From: Zygnema cylindricum
Taxonomy: Eukaryota > Streptophyta > Zygnematophyceae > Zygnematales > Zygnemataceae
DNA length: 33,834 nt
Assembly (NCBI GenBank): GCA_037447655.1
Contig: JBBHKE010001386.1
Coordinates: forward strand, 1-33,834
Reading direction: 5' to 3'
In this document: in pieces, positions 1 through 9,505 of the stretch
Numbering within the stretch: position 1 is the first letter of the stretch
How the letters are laid out: every line of letters starts with the position of its first letter
Notes under the pieces: model-generated
The model's database searches: none
Seen by the model: only the letters and a program-made list of their open reading frames with translations
Told to the model about the DNA's origin: nothing
Translations under genes and position numbers: made by a program

Positions 1-26
1 TCTCCCTCCCTCCCTCCCTCCCTCAG

Positions 27-260
27 ATAGGCTCCTACGTCCCGGCCAGTTCCGCCCGTCTCCGTGCTCTCCGTTCCGTGCACACCCGAATGGGCGGCTC
101 TGATTCGCTCCAGAAATCCCGGAGCTCCTTTTTGGAAGAATTGAGTGAAATGAGCGAAATTTTGCGGCTCTCAACCAACAGATCCTTAGTGGTGGTCGAC
201 GAACTGGGAAGGGGAACCTCGACTCACGACGGACTGGCGATAGCGTATGCGACATTGGAG
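27..260 (+). CDS. MSH3: MSH3 (DNA mismatch repair MutS homologue), antepenultimate exon, 5' partial gene
   Basis: MSH3 pairs with MSH2 to form MutS-beta, which recognises insertion/deletion loops in DNA in the nucleus. This exon encodes 78 residues of the C-terminal ABC-type ATPase domain. It begins with IGSYVPAS, continues through HTRMGGSD and the [10 protein letters not shown] segment, and includes Walker B with the D-loop ([15 protein letters not shown]). It follows an AG acceptor at 25-26, preceded by a (CTCC) polypyrimidine run, and ends at a GT donor at 261, in phase 0. The frame joins directly to the next exon. Upstream exons (mismatch binding, clamp, Walker A) lie outside the window. 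The ATPase motifs alone would fit any MutS homologue; the downstream exons point to MSH3. Exon limits are inferred from homology and splice sites. Confidence 0.93.
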
Positions 261-396
261 GTAGGAGGGAAGGGAGAGGGAGAGGGAGAGGAGAGAGGGG
301 GGGAGGGAGAGGGTGAGAAGAGGAAACGAGTCGTTAGTCTAAAAAAAAGCCCTGAAAAACCTTTTCTCCTTCTTTTTTATGTTGTGATTTTGGCAG
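261..396 (+). repeat. MSH3 intron with (GGGAGA) microsatellite
   Basis: A short 136-bp intron runs from GTAGGAGG to TTTTGGCAG. About half of it (roughly 265-325) is an imperfect GGGAGA/GGAGAG purine run directly after the donor. No coding content is seen. Confidence 0.85.
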
Positions 397-717
397 TATT
401 TGTTGAACGAGACTCGATGCCTTACCTTATTTGTTACCCATTATCCGAAAATTGCCGAACTAAAAGACGAATATCCCTCAAAAGTGGGAACCTATTATGT
501 AAATTATCTCGCGGAAAACGCCTCTCCCCTTGCATTGACGTCAAAATCGGATTCTCCAAGTTTTGAAAAATCGAGGGATTTTGAAGCTGATGCTGAAACG
601 GACGAAAAAAATAAAGTTTTGGCGGAAGAGGCGAGTAAGAAAGTTACATTTTTGTATAAATTAGTGCCAGGTGTCGCAAGCAGAAGCTTCGGTCTCCACG
701 TGGCAAGAATGGCTCAG
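397..717 (+). CDS. MSH3: MSH3, penultimate exon
   Basis: This exon encodes 107 residues that continue the ATPase domain in frame. It starts [17 protein letters not shown], which contains the conserved H-loop histidine in THYP. A variable acidic/serine-rich loop follows (about residues 45-80 of the exon). It then reads [20 protein letters not shown], the trans-acting region seen at this place in MSH3 proteins. The acceptor is CAG at 394-396 and the donor is GT at 718, in phase 0. The loop between the YYVNYL segment and the KVTFLYKL segment is longer than I would expect for plant MSH3, but length variation here is normal. The (CTCTCCC) repeat begins immediately after the donor. Confidence 0.93.
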
Positions 718-1490
<773 letters not shown>

Positions 1491-1985
1491 ATGCCGGAGA
1501 CTGTGGTTATGAGAGGAGGAATCATGGCGGCAAAATTAGAGGCAGAAGTGAACGCAAGAGAAAGAAATCGACATTTTTCGTCCGAAAATTCTCGTTTGTT
1601 AATTGACGGATGTGATAACAGAGTAAGAAATGAGTCAAATCATTTTGAAAGTATAGGGGAATGCAAAATTTTGGAGTTAAATGGGGACGTGGAGGTAAAA
1701 AAAGAATTAACTTGTGGAGTCGAAAATAATAAGAAAGTCAAAAACGAGATCGGTGATGGTTTTGTAGAAAGGGATCTTTGTGAAAAGGGAGGAGGAGGAG
1801 GAGGAGGAGGAGGAGAAGGCGGAGGATGGAGGAGGAGGAAAGAGGGAGGGAGGGTGGGAGGAATTTTAGATGAGTGTGATATGAAAGAGTTGAGAAAGAT
1901 TTGGGGAGATTTGAGACAAAGGACATCCGAGTTTTCCGATGATGATGTCGTTAAAACCCTAAAGCAACTTATGGCTTTGAGTTAG
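1491..1985 (+). CDS. MSH3: MSH3, terminal exon with C-terminal tail and stop
   Basis: This exon encodes the final 164 residues. The segment MAAKLEAEVNARERN closely matches the region after the ATPase domain of plant MSH3, and is the best evidence that this is MSH3 rather than MSH2 or MSH6. The tail ends ELRKIWGDLRQRTSEF, then a short acidic stretch and a helix, in the manner of the MutS C-terminal helix-turn-helix dimerisation segment. The exon is in phase with the previous one, and TAG ends at 1985. The middle (about residues 100-125) is an expanded Gly/Arg stretch encoded by a GGA/GGAGG repeat at about 1788-1860. No AATAAA is obvious just downstream. Confidence 0.92.
   Translation: MPETVVMRGGIMAAKLEAEVNARERNRHFSSENSRLLIDGCDNRVRNESNHFESIGECKILELNGDVEVKKELTCGVENNKKVKNEIGDGFVERDLCEKGGGGGGGGGEGGGWRRRKEGGRVGGILDECDMKELRKIWGDLRQRTSEFSDDDVVKTLKQLMALS
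1788..1860 (+). repeat. GGA/GGAGG microsatellite inside MSH3 coding sequence
   Basis: An imperfect GGA repeat encodes at least nine consecutive glycines and then Gly/Arg/Lys-rich sequence. It stays in frame, so the reading frame survives. Loss or gain of a non-triplet unit would truncate the C-terminal dimerisation tail. Confidence 0.85.
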
Positions 1986-3030
1986 TAAACTCTTTTATCT
2001 TTTATAAATAATTTCTTCAGTTAGTTAGTATTACTTTCTTAAATTGTTTAGATTGGTATTTTGGAGTGTGGAATCTATGTGCATAATTAGTTTTAAAATG
2101 TTTTGGTTTCGCATGGAATACCAATTTAATGTTAATCGGTCCATTTTCTTTTAAATGATGTCATTTTCTTTTAAATGATGGTGTTATTTTATTTTTAATA
2201 TGCTTTGATGGACGTGTAAGAAATTGTTATTCAAGAAACAAGATTTTGACGAGATGTGAAAAACCAAATAATGTTCTTTCACCTTCTTTTTCGTGTTTTT
2301 TTTAGGTTCACTCATATGATGAGATTGTATTACCTTATTAATCGGTTTTACAAGGACATAAAACTAAAGTGTACTTTCATTTTTGGACTGTTGTGTAGAG
2401 TTATGTATCTACCTTTTTCCTTTGCGTCAATCACGATTTAACTTGAGACATTGAATTTAGATTAAATGGACTTTTTTCACTTCTATAGTGTGTATTTCTC
2501 TCTTGATTTCCTTTTGTTTCCTTTGCTACTTATTTTTTACGAGCAGCTAACCTAAAATTTGAATTATTCGTTACAGCTTTTACATGTGCATGCCAATAGC
2601 AACATTTGGAGCCCCAAAGAAACATTTATTGCATCCAAAAAAAATTGTAGTAATAGCCTTTAAAAAAAAAAAAAAAAAAAAAAACCCAAAAAAACAAAGG
2701 GAAAACAGAAAATCCGTTGCAAACCATGAGAAACCATGGAAAACCATGGTGATGGTGAACTATTTGAGTACATGGAAACGAAGGAAAAGATTGAAGGTGA
2801 AAATGGTCCAGGTCCAGATAAGATGCTTTTCAGGATATTGCTTTGTCGTTTTGAGCCAAAAAATTGAACATGGAGGTTAATGAGAAGGCCTAAGCTACAG
2901 TGAAAAAAATGAAATAATTGCTATGTTTTGTCTTTATTCACTAGTGAATCAGGGAGGTGTGGCTTTTAGTATGTCAATCACAAAGGGTATCCACTGTTTT
3001 CATGGTTTGACTCTAATGGGACTTTGAAAC
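1986..3030. other. AT-rich spacer downstream of MSH3
   Basis: I see no gene. The region contains a 20-bp tandem duplication at 2141-2180 (unit ending TTTTCTTTTAAATGATG) and an A-run at about 2661-2684. The short ORF at 2584-2880 is read through the A-run and has no recognisable domain. Confidence 0.6.
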
Positions 3031-3251
3031 TACACTGCTAATCGTTATCAGTGCTAATGTTTTTTTCACCACTTAAAACATATTTTCTCCGTGCACACTT
3101 GTCGGGTCGTTAATCGGAGACCGACAATAGGATGGCGAGAATCTTGCCTTCAAATAGCAACCAGCATATTGACAATCTGACGAGTGTGCACGAAGAAAAG
3201 ATGCTTTACGTGGCGAAAAAAACATTAACACTAATGAACATTAGCGGTATA
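3031..3251. mobile_element. Foldback MITE, copy A (TACACYGCTAATCG ends)
   Basis: The ends TACACTGCTAATCGTTATCA and the reverse complement of AACATTAGCGGTATA form terminal inverted repeats. The pairing continues inward (TTTTCACCAC against GTGGCGAAAA; CCGTGCACACTTGTCGG against the CGAGTGTGCACG region), so almost the whole element folds back. It is about 220 bp and has no coding capacity. A diverged copy lies at 30777-30998, sharing the central GGAGACCG...CAATAGGA and GAGAATCTTGCCTTC. The TA at both ends suggests a Tc1/mariner-like TA target, but this is not certain. Confidence 0.65.
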
Positions 3252-4145
3252 GCCGGTTACACTTTCAATTCTTCTATTTTTTTGGAGGACTAATCTTACA
3301 TTGTATATGTCGTTTTGCCATCAACCAAGATGACAAAAAAACTTAGTACCAAAGTCGTGAGATTGAGTCTCTTAGGTTGCAAAGTTCATTGTAGATCGTC
3401 AATCGTTTAAGTAGATAAAGTACAAACAAAAAATGATCTGTACTTTCAAAGTACTTTTCTTGTAATAACTACATCTCCCAGGGTTGGCCATTGCAAAAAC
3501 CCCCTGAGTCCAATAGGGGCTCCTTTACTACCACGTCGCAAAGCAAATAAGACACCATTAGCAAAAATAACGAGGACATAATGGCAAGAACGAGGCACAA
3601 AAAAGGGTCTTAGACACAATTTTTTTATAATATCCCCCTTTCGTTTTGCACCACTTAAAAACATATACGAACGTTTTGGCTTGTTCCTCTCTACCACACA
3701 ACAATGACGATGCAATTCGTTTACCGACTAACCTCAAATTTTTTCATCTTAATGTCACATGGATCCCACATGGAAAAAAACAGAAGTTTTGGAGTTTAAC
3801 CGTTTTTGTGATTTTTGTCTTTGAAAGTCACGACCAAATTAGTGTTATTAATTCTAACAAAGACGGGCGGTGTAGTTGTGTCACATTTATCTTTCGTATT
3901 TTTTAACAATGACCGGGAAAAATGCCGTTCGTTTCTTCTTCTTTTTTTCTTTTTTTCTTTTTTTAAGACACGAGTGAAATTTTAAACATCGGACATGTGA
4001 TGTCACGCATATCCGGTTTCACTTGGATCGCGGGGACCTTTCCGTACACAAAAAGTTCGCATTTTTTTTTCTCCAAAATGCACTGTCGGGTTCAAGAGGA
4101 TGGAATGACAATGAAAAACGGATTTAGGGTTCCTGTCCAATAGGG
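3252..4145. other. Spacer without recognisable gene
   Basis: Short ORFs on both strands (for example 3446-3715 on the - strand and 3646-3906 on the +) lack recognisable motifs. I see no splice or domain evidence. Confidence 0.5.
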
Positions 4146-4745
4146 TATTCCTCGGTCCAAAGTCGTACAATGTCGTACAGGAAATTACGATGAACTGAGA
4201 AAAAAAACCCGAGAAAAGTCAATCATTGCGGTCGTTGCGAGAAATTCCTCGGGCCAAAAATTATGAGGTCAAGATCTACAGAGCCCGACCTTGAAATTTT
4301 TTAGGAACTATTTCTGGTGTCAGATGGATGGACATTTTAACAATCCATCTGGATTCGTCCAAAATCGGGATTTTTTCTATAATTACAACCGAAAAACAAT
4401 TGGAAAAAACAACGGTCTATTCTCTTTTGTCTTTTCGGAGCCACGTCGTAAACTTTGAATGATTAAAAACATTTCATTCGCCCATTTATCGGTATCCGTA
4501 CAATTGTACCTTACTACCTGACTTTCCCGACTTTTGGACTGAATAGTGTTTCTGAGGGAGCCGAGTTTATTAAATTTTATGACAAATGTGCGCTGCAACG
4601 AAGAGCCTCTCATTGGTCAAAAAAGTTAGCGAACCCGCCTGCACCCATTTTCCAATAGAAGAACATTGACCGATAAAAGTATGTTTTTTGAACCATTATT
4701 ACATACTACAAGCTTAACTAAGGGCTACCCGTTGCAGTAGCCATA
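4146..4745 (+). repeat. Dispersed repeat family X, copy A
   Basis: This stretch matches, in inverted orientation, the sequence at 13893-14640. Shared blocks are CCCGAGAAAA..CAATCATTGCGG, TTTGGACTGAA.AGTGTTTC, GATTCGTCCAAAAT.GGGAT and TTTTATGACAAATG. It ends in a part resembling the TAACGGAGAGCC repeat (4593-4740), containing GACCGATAAAA and TTGAACCATTATTACATAC. No ORF is conserved. It is probably an old non-autonomous transposon; its class is unknown. Confidence 0.6.
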
Positions 4746-5444
4746 TGTTTTTACCAGTACTGTGCTAGAACGCTTTTTGGTTTCAACACTTTTTTATGTT
4801 TGTCAGCCGTTTCTGATTTTAACAGGACTTAATTTTGTACATAAATTACGGTACGGATTTGAAATTGTATAGCAAATATTTTATAAGGTATAGTAGGGAA
4901 TGCTTACATTTTCTTTTTTGTTGGGAATATACATATATATATGCATACACATAAGGGTTTTTCTCTGTCGTTTTCCTCAGTAACGTAGCGTCGTACCAAT
5001 AAAATCTACAACCGTACGATAAAAGTGAAAAATTTGAAGTACAATTTGTGCCAGTCAAACTTACTTCATTTTTTCGTCTTGTGTTTTTCGACCCACAACC
5101 ACGTCATGCCACAACATCTTCAACTTTTACCTTAAAACATAGTGGAGATGTGCTTTTAAGTAAAGTATCACCAGACTGCAAATATGAAAACAACTTGGCA
5201 AGTTTCAAACAATTTCAAAAGTGTTCGACGAGGAAAAGTACACTGCTTTTTTTGTTTTTGTCCGTTTGCATCTAGCACAGTTTTTTTTTCCATGGGTCTC
5301 AAGAATTAAAAGTCATTTTACGGCGACTATATAGGAGAGGCAAAGAAAAAGGCATCTTCTTCAACCATGAACAACATAAGGATGGAATGTTGTGCGTCTA
5401 TAACGTCATGCAAAGACATGCGACGTCACAGGCAGTTTCAAAAA
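4746..5444. other. AT-rich spacer
   Basis: Nothing recognisable is present. The short ORFs have no domain. Confidence 0.5.
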
Positions 5445-5639
5445 ATAGGGTGTGATAACATAGATTGTAGACGTTTACAACCGCCGCAAGCATTGTCGAC
5501 ATATACAATCATCACAAACTTAAGTAGCTATTTCGCTTTTGCGCATTGCGACACTTGAAAAAATTGTACGGAGAAACTTAGCTACAATAAAATATAAGTT
5601 GGCTATGTTACAATTACACCTTAGTGACGCACCCTATTG
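5445..5639. mobile_element. Possible small inverted-repeat element (AATAGGGTG ends)
   Basis: AATAGGGTGTGATAA at the left and the reverse complement of GACGCACCCTATT at the right form short terminal inverted repeats about 195 bp apart. No target duplication could be defined and no second full copy is in the window. Confidence 0.3.
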
Positions 5640-6016
5640 TCTTTGTCAATAGATATACCATCTATAGGAAACATATGTAAAAAAATGAACATTTTTTTAT
5701 GAATTTCACAAACCTGAGAATTTAAAAAATACCATGATGATCGTACTATTCAGAAAAAAAGTTAGTTTGTGCATATTTTATTATATAATTAATACATTTC
5801 TATTTACTATTCATACACATATGTACATTCTACTTTCTCGTTTAAATATGCAACTAGATTGTCTTTCAAAATATATTACTTTTTCTAGAAAATGATATGA
5901 AAAAACTTTTGCTGAAACAATTTAATATAGTTTAAACGTTTAAGCGAAGTTTTCTAGTTTTAACCTTTTTAGGTTTGGCGTGAAAACCTAACACTGCCAA
6001 TAGGGTAAATGTCCCA

Positions 6017-6715
6017 CTGTAACGGATAACCCTTTGGTAACCAAAAAAGTTAACGGACCGACGAGCACTTTTCCCCCTCCCAATCTAAAAAATTGACCAA
6101 ATCCATTGGTGTCGATTGGTGCTCCATTTGTCAGTTTGTGAGGTGAGCAATCATGATTCGTAGTGATTGCGGCCGTACTCTATTTGTCCATCGGAACAAA
6201 TCTTCCAATGTGCTAAGATGTCGTGACCGTTAAAGTTAAGCGTCCTCAAGCAAAAGTCAACCATTTTTTGTTAGAAGCTCGCACATACGACAAAATAGCA
6301 CAGTGGAATATGTCCTAACGGAAATTTTAATCTAACGGAGAGCCCTTCGTTCGACGGTAATGTACGGACGTGCGAGCACTATTCTTCACGACAAAAAAAA
6401 TAACCAATAAGATTACGTTATTGAACTATTATTACTAAAAGACAAACTGCTTTCGGCTACAGTTAACATTTGCCATTTTGTCGTTACGTCAAATGTCGAT
6501 TGTAACGGAGAGCCCTTCGTTAGCGTGAAAAGTAACGGACCTGCGAGCACTTTTCGTCGTTTTCCTCTCTCAAACCCTAAAAAGTAAAAACCCTAAAAAC
6601 GCTAGAAACTCTAAAAAAATGAGTAGTTGAATTTTGTCATTTGAACCATTATTACATACGACAATCTTAACGACGGGATTCCCGTTACTGGGAAAGCCCT
6701 CCGTTAATATCTCCG
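6017..6715 (+). repeat. Three direct copies of the TAACGGAGAGCCC repeat
   Basis: Copies begin near 6018 (degenerate), 6331 and 6502, all in the same orientation. The two clearer ones start TAACGGAGAGCCCTTCGTT. They share GCGAGCACTTTTC or a close variant about 35 bp in. The third ends with TTGAACCATTATTACATACG and ACGGGATTCCCGTTAC. The same unit forms one end of family X at 4593-4740 and, inverted, at 13893-14037. The third copy contains two AAACCCTAAAAA telobox-like units. Confidence 0.6.
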
Positions 6716-7407
6716 TTAAGTTCTTAGCTAAGCCGGACATTTACGCTTAACGTTAAAAGCGTCGTGTACGAATACAGTACGAATGTTGTACCTTATAAGT
6801 GTGAACGTCCGTACTGTCGACGCAAAAGGTTGGGAATGCTCGTCTTCAATGATGGTTTCTTGATTTGACCAGTTTGACGGCAGAAATAAAACGACAAAAT
6901 AGATGTATGTACTCTTGACGGTACATAGCATCTTGGTGTGGGAGGATGACACGTGGTCATATGGTCTCCACGCGTCGTTTATCTAATGGGAAGAACCTTT
7001 TTATTCTCGGTGAATTCCAAACCTTCAATGAGAAGCTCTATATTTCGGCCATCAGAAAATATAAGAATATTCGTTGCTGACGTGGACATTGGAGGGGCCA
7101 CAATTTTCTTTCAGACGTCAACTATTGGAATTAAGCGTAGCTGACGTCCGTCTTGTTTTTTCTCCAGTTTGACGTTTCTTTAAAAATCCAAATGTGAACT
7201 ACTTAAAAATGTGAAATGGAACAACATGTCGCGAAGTTTCGTGTACTTATACTAGGGTATCCACGTCATCGATAAATGTACGGCAGAAATATAAATACGC
7301 GTGTCATTCACTCAATGGCGACGGCGGAAGCAATCTCCATGTGAAGCTTCATAGGAAGGGGGGGGGGCGGCGCCTTTGACTGCTCCCGTTTGCCGCATAG
7401 AATTTTC
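6716..7407. other. Spacer without recognisable gene
   Basis: No coding evidence is seen. ORFs at 6728-6952 (-) and 6953-7144 (+) lack domains. Confidence 0.5.
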
Positions 7408-7513
7408 TCATCCGGGAAGCTGTACACGTAGCGTGTTTGGAGGGAGAGGATTGTACCAAAAAAATCATCCTAGAAGCCGTACACGTGGCGTGTTTGGAGG
7501 TAGAGGATTGTAC
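7408..7513. repeat. Tandem duplication, period 57 bp
   Basis: Two units (7408-7456 and 7465-7513) share GTACACGTRGCGTGTTTGGAG and AGAGGATTGTAC with few differences. The second contains CACGTGGC, a G-box/ABRE-like core. It lies about 1 kb upstream of the secreted-protein gene. Confidence 0.8.
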
Positions 7514-7799
7514 GGGGAAAATGGGCGGTGACGTGAAACGAAGCGGACAAAAATCCTCCTTGATATTGACGTGGATTTTCGAACTGTTTATATGAGTCAT
7601 CCAGTCCCTCACAACCGAAATCCTGTACTTTCTGCACGTCAGGGGTGCACTGCTGCCTTACACGACAAGACAGATGTACGAAATAGGTTGTCGCCAGCTC
7701 ATATACGTGGTTAAAAACATTCCAACTGGCTATTGCGATTTCGGCAGAGATACGAACAAAGACGCAACACATTTATCCAGCAATCGTACAACTAACGCG

Positions 7800-8450
7800 A
7801 AAAAAAGTACGTACCTTAAAAATACGGTTGATGTGACGTAGTCGTCTTTTCCACATCCGTCGATTTTAATCGTTTCATCCCTCTCAACCGTCCGATCTTA
7901 TCTCTTTTCCTTTCCTTAATACTTTTCCCTCCTCTCATGAGTCTCAATAAACCCTCCCGTAACAAAAACCATTGTACGTAAGTACGTGTCGGATAGCCTT
8001 ACGTGGCAAAATGTACGACCGTTAATTTGTCGTATCCCTAGCTCCGTGGCGGTCGAAAACTTTGCCTTTCAATAGTACTCCCGTGCATGTCTAAAAATCT
8101 GCCGCCTGTCCGTACACCACAACGGTCCCAAAATTTAGCCACTGTACTGTACGTGTCTTGTCTTTTTTCTCCGCCTCCATGTGACCAGTCAACGGGTACG
8201 GAATCCTGTTCTTCGGCTTTTTTCCTTGCGGACGACGGCAACCCTCTGACAGAATCCATCTCAGCCACTCGTTGTTCGCCGCGTGTACAATAGTGGCGTT
8301 GAAACGGGTACAAGCGCGTCCGCCGCCACCTCCTCCTGAAAGAATACGACACCGACATCGCACGCCGCGCGCCTCGCCGCGATGTAATGTGATTTTTGGG
8401 AACTAGTTGGACCCGGCCGTACACCGATAGTACTGGGCACTTTTTTTCCT
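7800..8450 (+). promoter_or_regulatory. Upstream region of the Cys-rich gene, dense in GTAC cores
   Basis: About 13 GTAC tetramers were counted by eye in 650 bp, clearly more than base composition would give. GTAC is the core bound by plant SBP/SPL proteins, including the copper regulators SPL7/CRR1. The GTAC motif is also frequent in several repeats of this window, so the enrichment may come from repeat ancestry rather than regulation. ORFs across this stretch on both strands show no domain and I did not call them. Confidence 0.3.
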
Positions 8451-8467
8451 TCTCCCTCTCTCTAGAA

Positions 8468-8523
8468 TTATATATAGCGCGGAAACACAGACTTATTATC
8501 ATCACCAGAAGCATCCAATTTGT

Positions 8524-8556
<33 letters not shown>

Positions 8557-8622
8557 CTCTCTCTCTCTCCTCCCCTCCTATAGCCGAGTTATAATATTCT
8601 CTCTCTCTCTCTCTCTCTCTTT
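8468..8622 (+). promoter_or_regulatory. Core promoter and 5' UTR of the Cys-rich gene
   Basis: A TATA-like TTATATATAG lies at 8468-8477. A (TA)n run at 8527-8553 and two TC microsatellites (about 8554-8570 and 8600-8622) follow before the ATG at 8669. TATA followed by a TC-rich leader is common in plant promoters. The transcription start is not determined. Confidence 0.5.
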
Positions 8623-8668
8623 TGCCCCTCTTCTCTCAATTCTAAACATTAATTTTCTGCATTCAGCA

Positions 8669-9505
8669 ATGGCTTCTTCGTCCATATTCTCTCTCCTCCC
8701 TCTCCTTCTCCTCCTCTCTCCCCTCTCCCTCTCTGCCCGTCGCCTTCCCCTTTCCCTCTTTTCTACGTCTTCTGATTCTCTCCCTCTCCTCTCTCACGGC
8801 TCCCCCTGTCAACTCTCTCCCTCCCGTGATTGGAGACCCCCTTTTTGTGAAGCCGGCCCTCTCTCCTGCCTCATTTCCACTCTCCCTTCCTCTCCCTCTA
8901 CCCCCCTTTCTGGCACGTGTAATTCGAATCTCCAATCACAAAAATCCCCTTCCTCTCCCTCCTCTCCCTCTACCCCCTTTTGCACCGTCGGACCTTTCAA
9001 ATTTGCCGTGGGTACCAAAAATATTCCTCCGTACGGTCCCTCTCCCTGTGAAACCTGTTCCTGTGTTTTGTCTTCTTCCAATACGACAAAATGTGAATGC
9101 GACCCTCTCCCTGCCTGCCACGTGGACAGCCGGACAGGACAGACTTTAGCGCCAGGCTGTCAGTACGGAACTCAGAGCAAGTGTGTGATCACCGACACGG
9201 GAAAAGACAAAAAAGAAGCTGGGGAAGAGGACAAAAAAGAAATTGGGGTTTCTCAAAATTTGAAGAGCTCAATTGGGTATTTCTCAGATTCCTCTATTTC
9301 CAAGTTTTTGGGGAGATGTCAAGCCCCTCAAGAAGATTTTTGCGTTTCCGCGGGACCCAATTGGGGCCCTTACTTTTTTGCGGTGGGTACAAAGGGGGTT
9401 CCGGAGCCCGGAAACAAATGCTCTCTCTGTATTTGTGGAGAGGGAGGAAAATTCGAAGACTGCCAGCTGTCACCAGATTGTCGCACCGACACTGCCGCTA
9501 TATAA
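8669..9505 (+). CDS. Secreted Cys-rich protein with two VWC-like modules
   Basis: The product is 278 residues from an ATG in good context (CAGCAATGGCT). An upstream extension of the same frame runs through promoter microsatellites and is rejected. Residues 1-23 form a signal peptide (MASSSIF, a Leu-rich core, then SARR). A Ser/Pro-rich region follows to about 104. Two modules share a pattern: residues 105-172 (C, then FKFAVGTKNIPP, PCETCSC, CECDPLPAC) and 217-271 (C, then YFFAVGTKGVPEP, KCSLCIC, DCQLSPDC). The C..C.C...C....C spacing resembles von Willebrand factor type C modules. A Lys/Glu linker (179-192) separates them. The protein is probably extracellular or in the cell wall; its function is unknown. 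No intron is needed. The coding strand is strikingly pyrimidine-rich in the first third. Confidence 0.75.
   Translation: MASSSIFSLLPLLLLLSPLSLSARRLPLSLFSTSSDSLPLLSHGSPCQLSPSRDWRPPFCEAGPLSCLISTLPSSPSTPLSGTCNSNLQSQKSPSSPSSPSTPFCTVGPFKFAVGTKNIPPYGPSPCETCSCVLSSSNTTKCECDPLPACHVDSRTGQTLAPGCQYGTQSKCVITDTGKDKKEAGEEDKKEIGVSQNLKSSIGYFSDSSISKFLGRCQAPQEDFCVSAGPNWGPYFFAVGTKGVPEPGNKCSLCICGEGGKFEDCQLSPDCRTDTAAI

Noticed and set aside
2584-2880. 98-residue ORF
   Set aside because: It is read through a 24-base A-run; there is no recognisable domain.
8038-8514. 158-residue - strand ORF and overlapping + strand ORF upstream of the Cys-rich gene
   Set aside because: No domain, Arg-rich composition and overlap with promoter elements; it looks like chance in a GC-richer patch.
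8396-8668. Upstream extension of the Cys-rich gene frame
   Set aside because: It runs through TATA and TC microsatellites, and a signal peptide starts exactly at the ATG at 8669.
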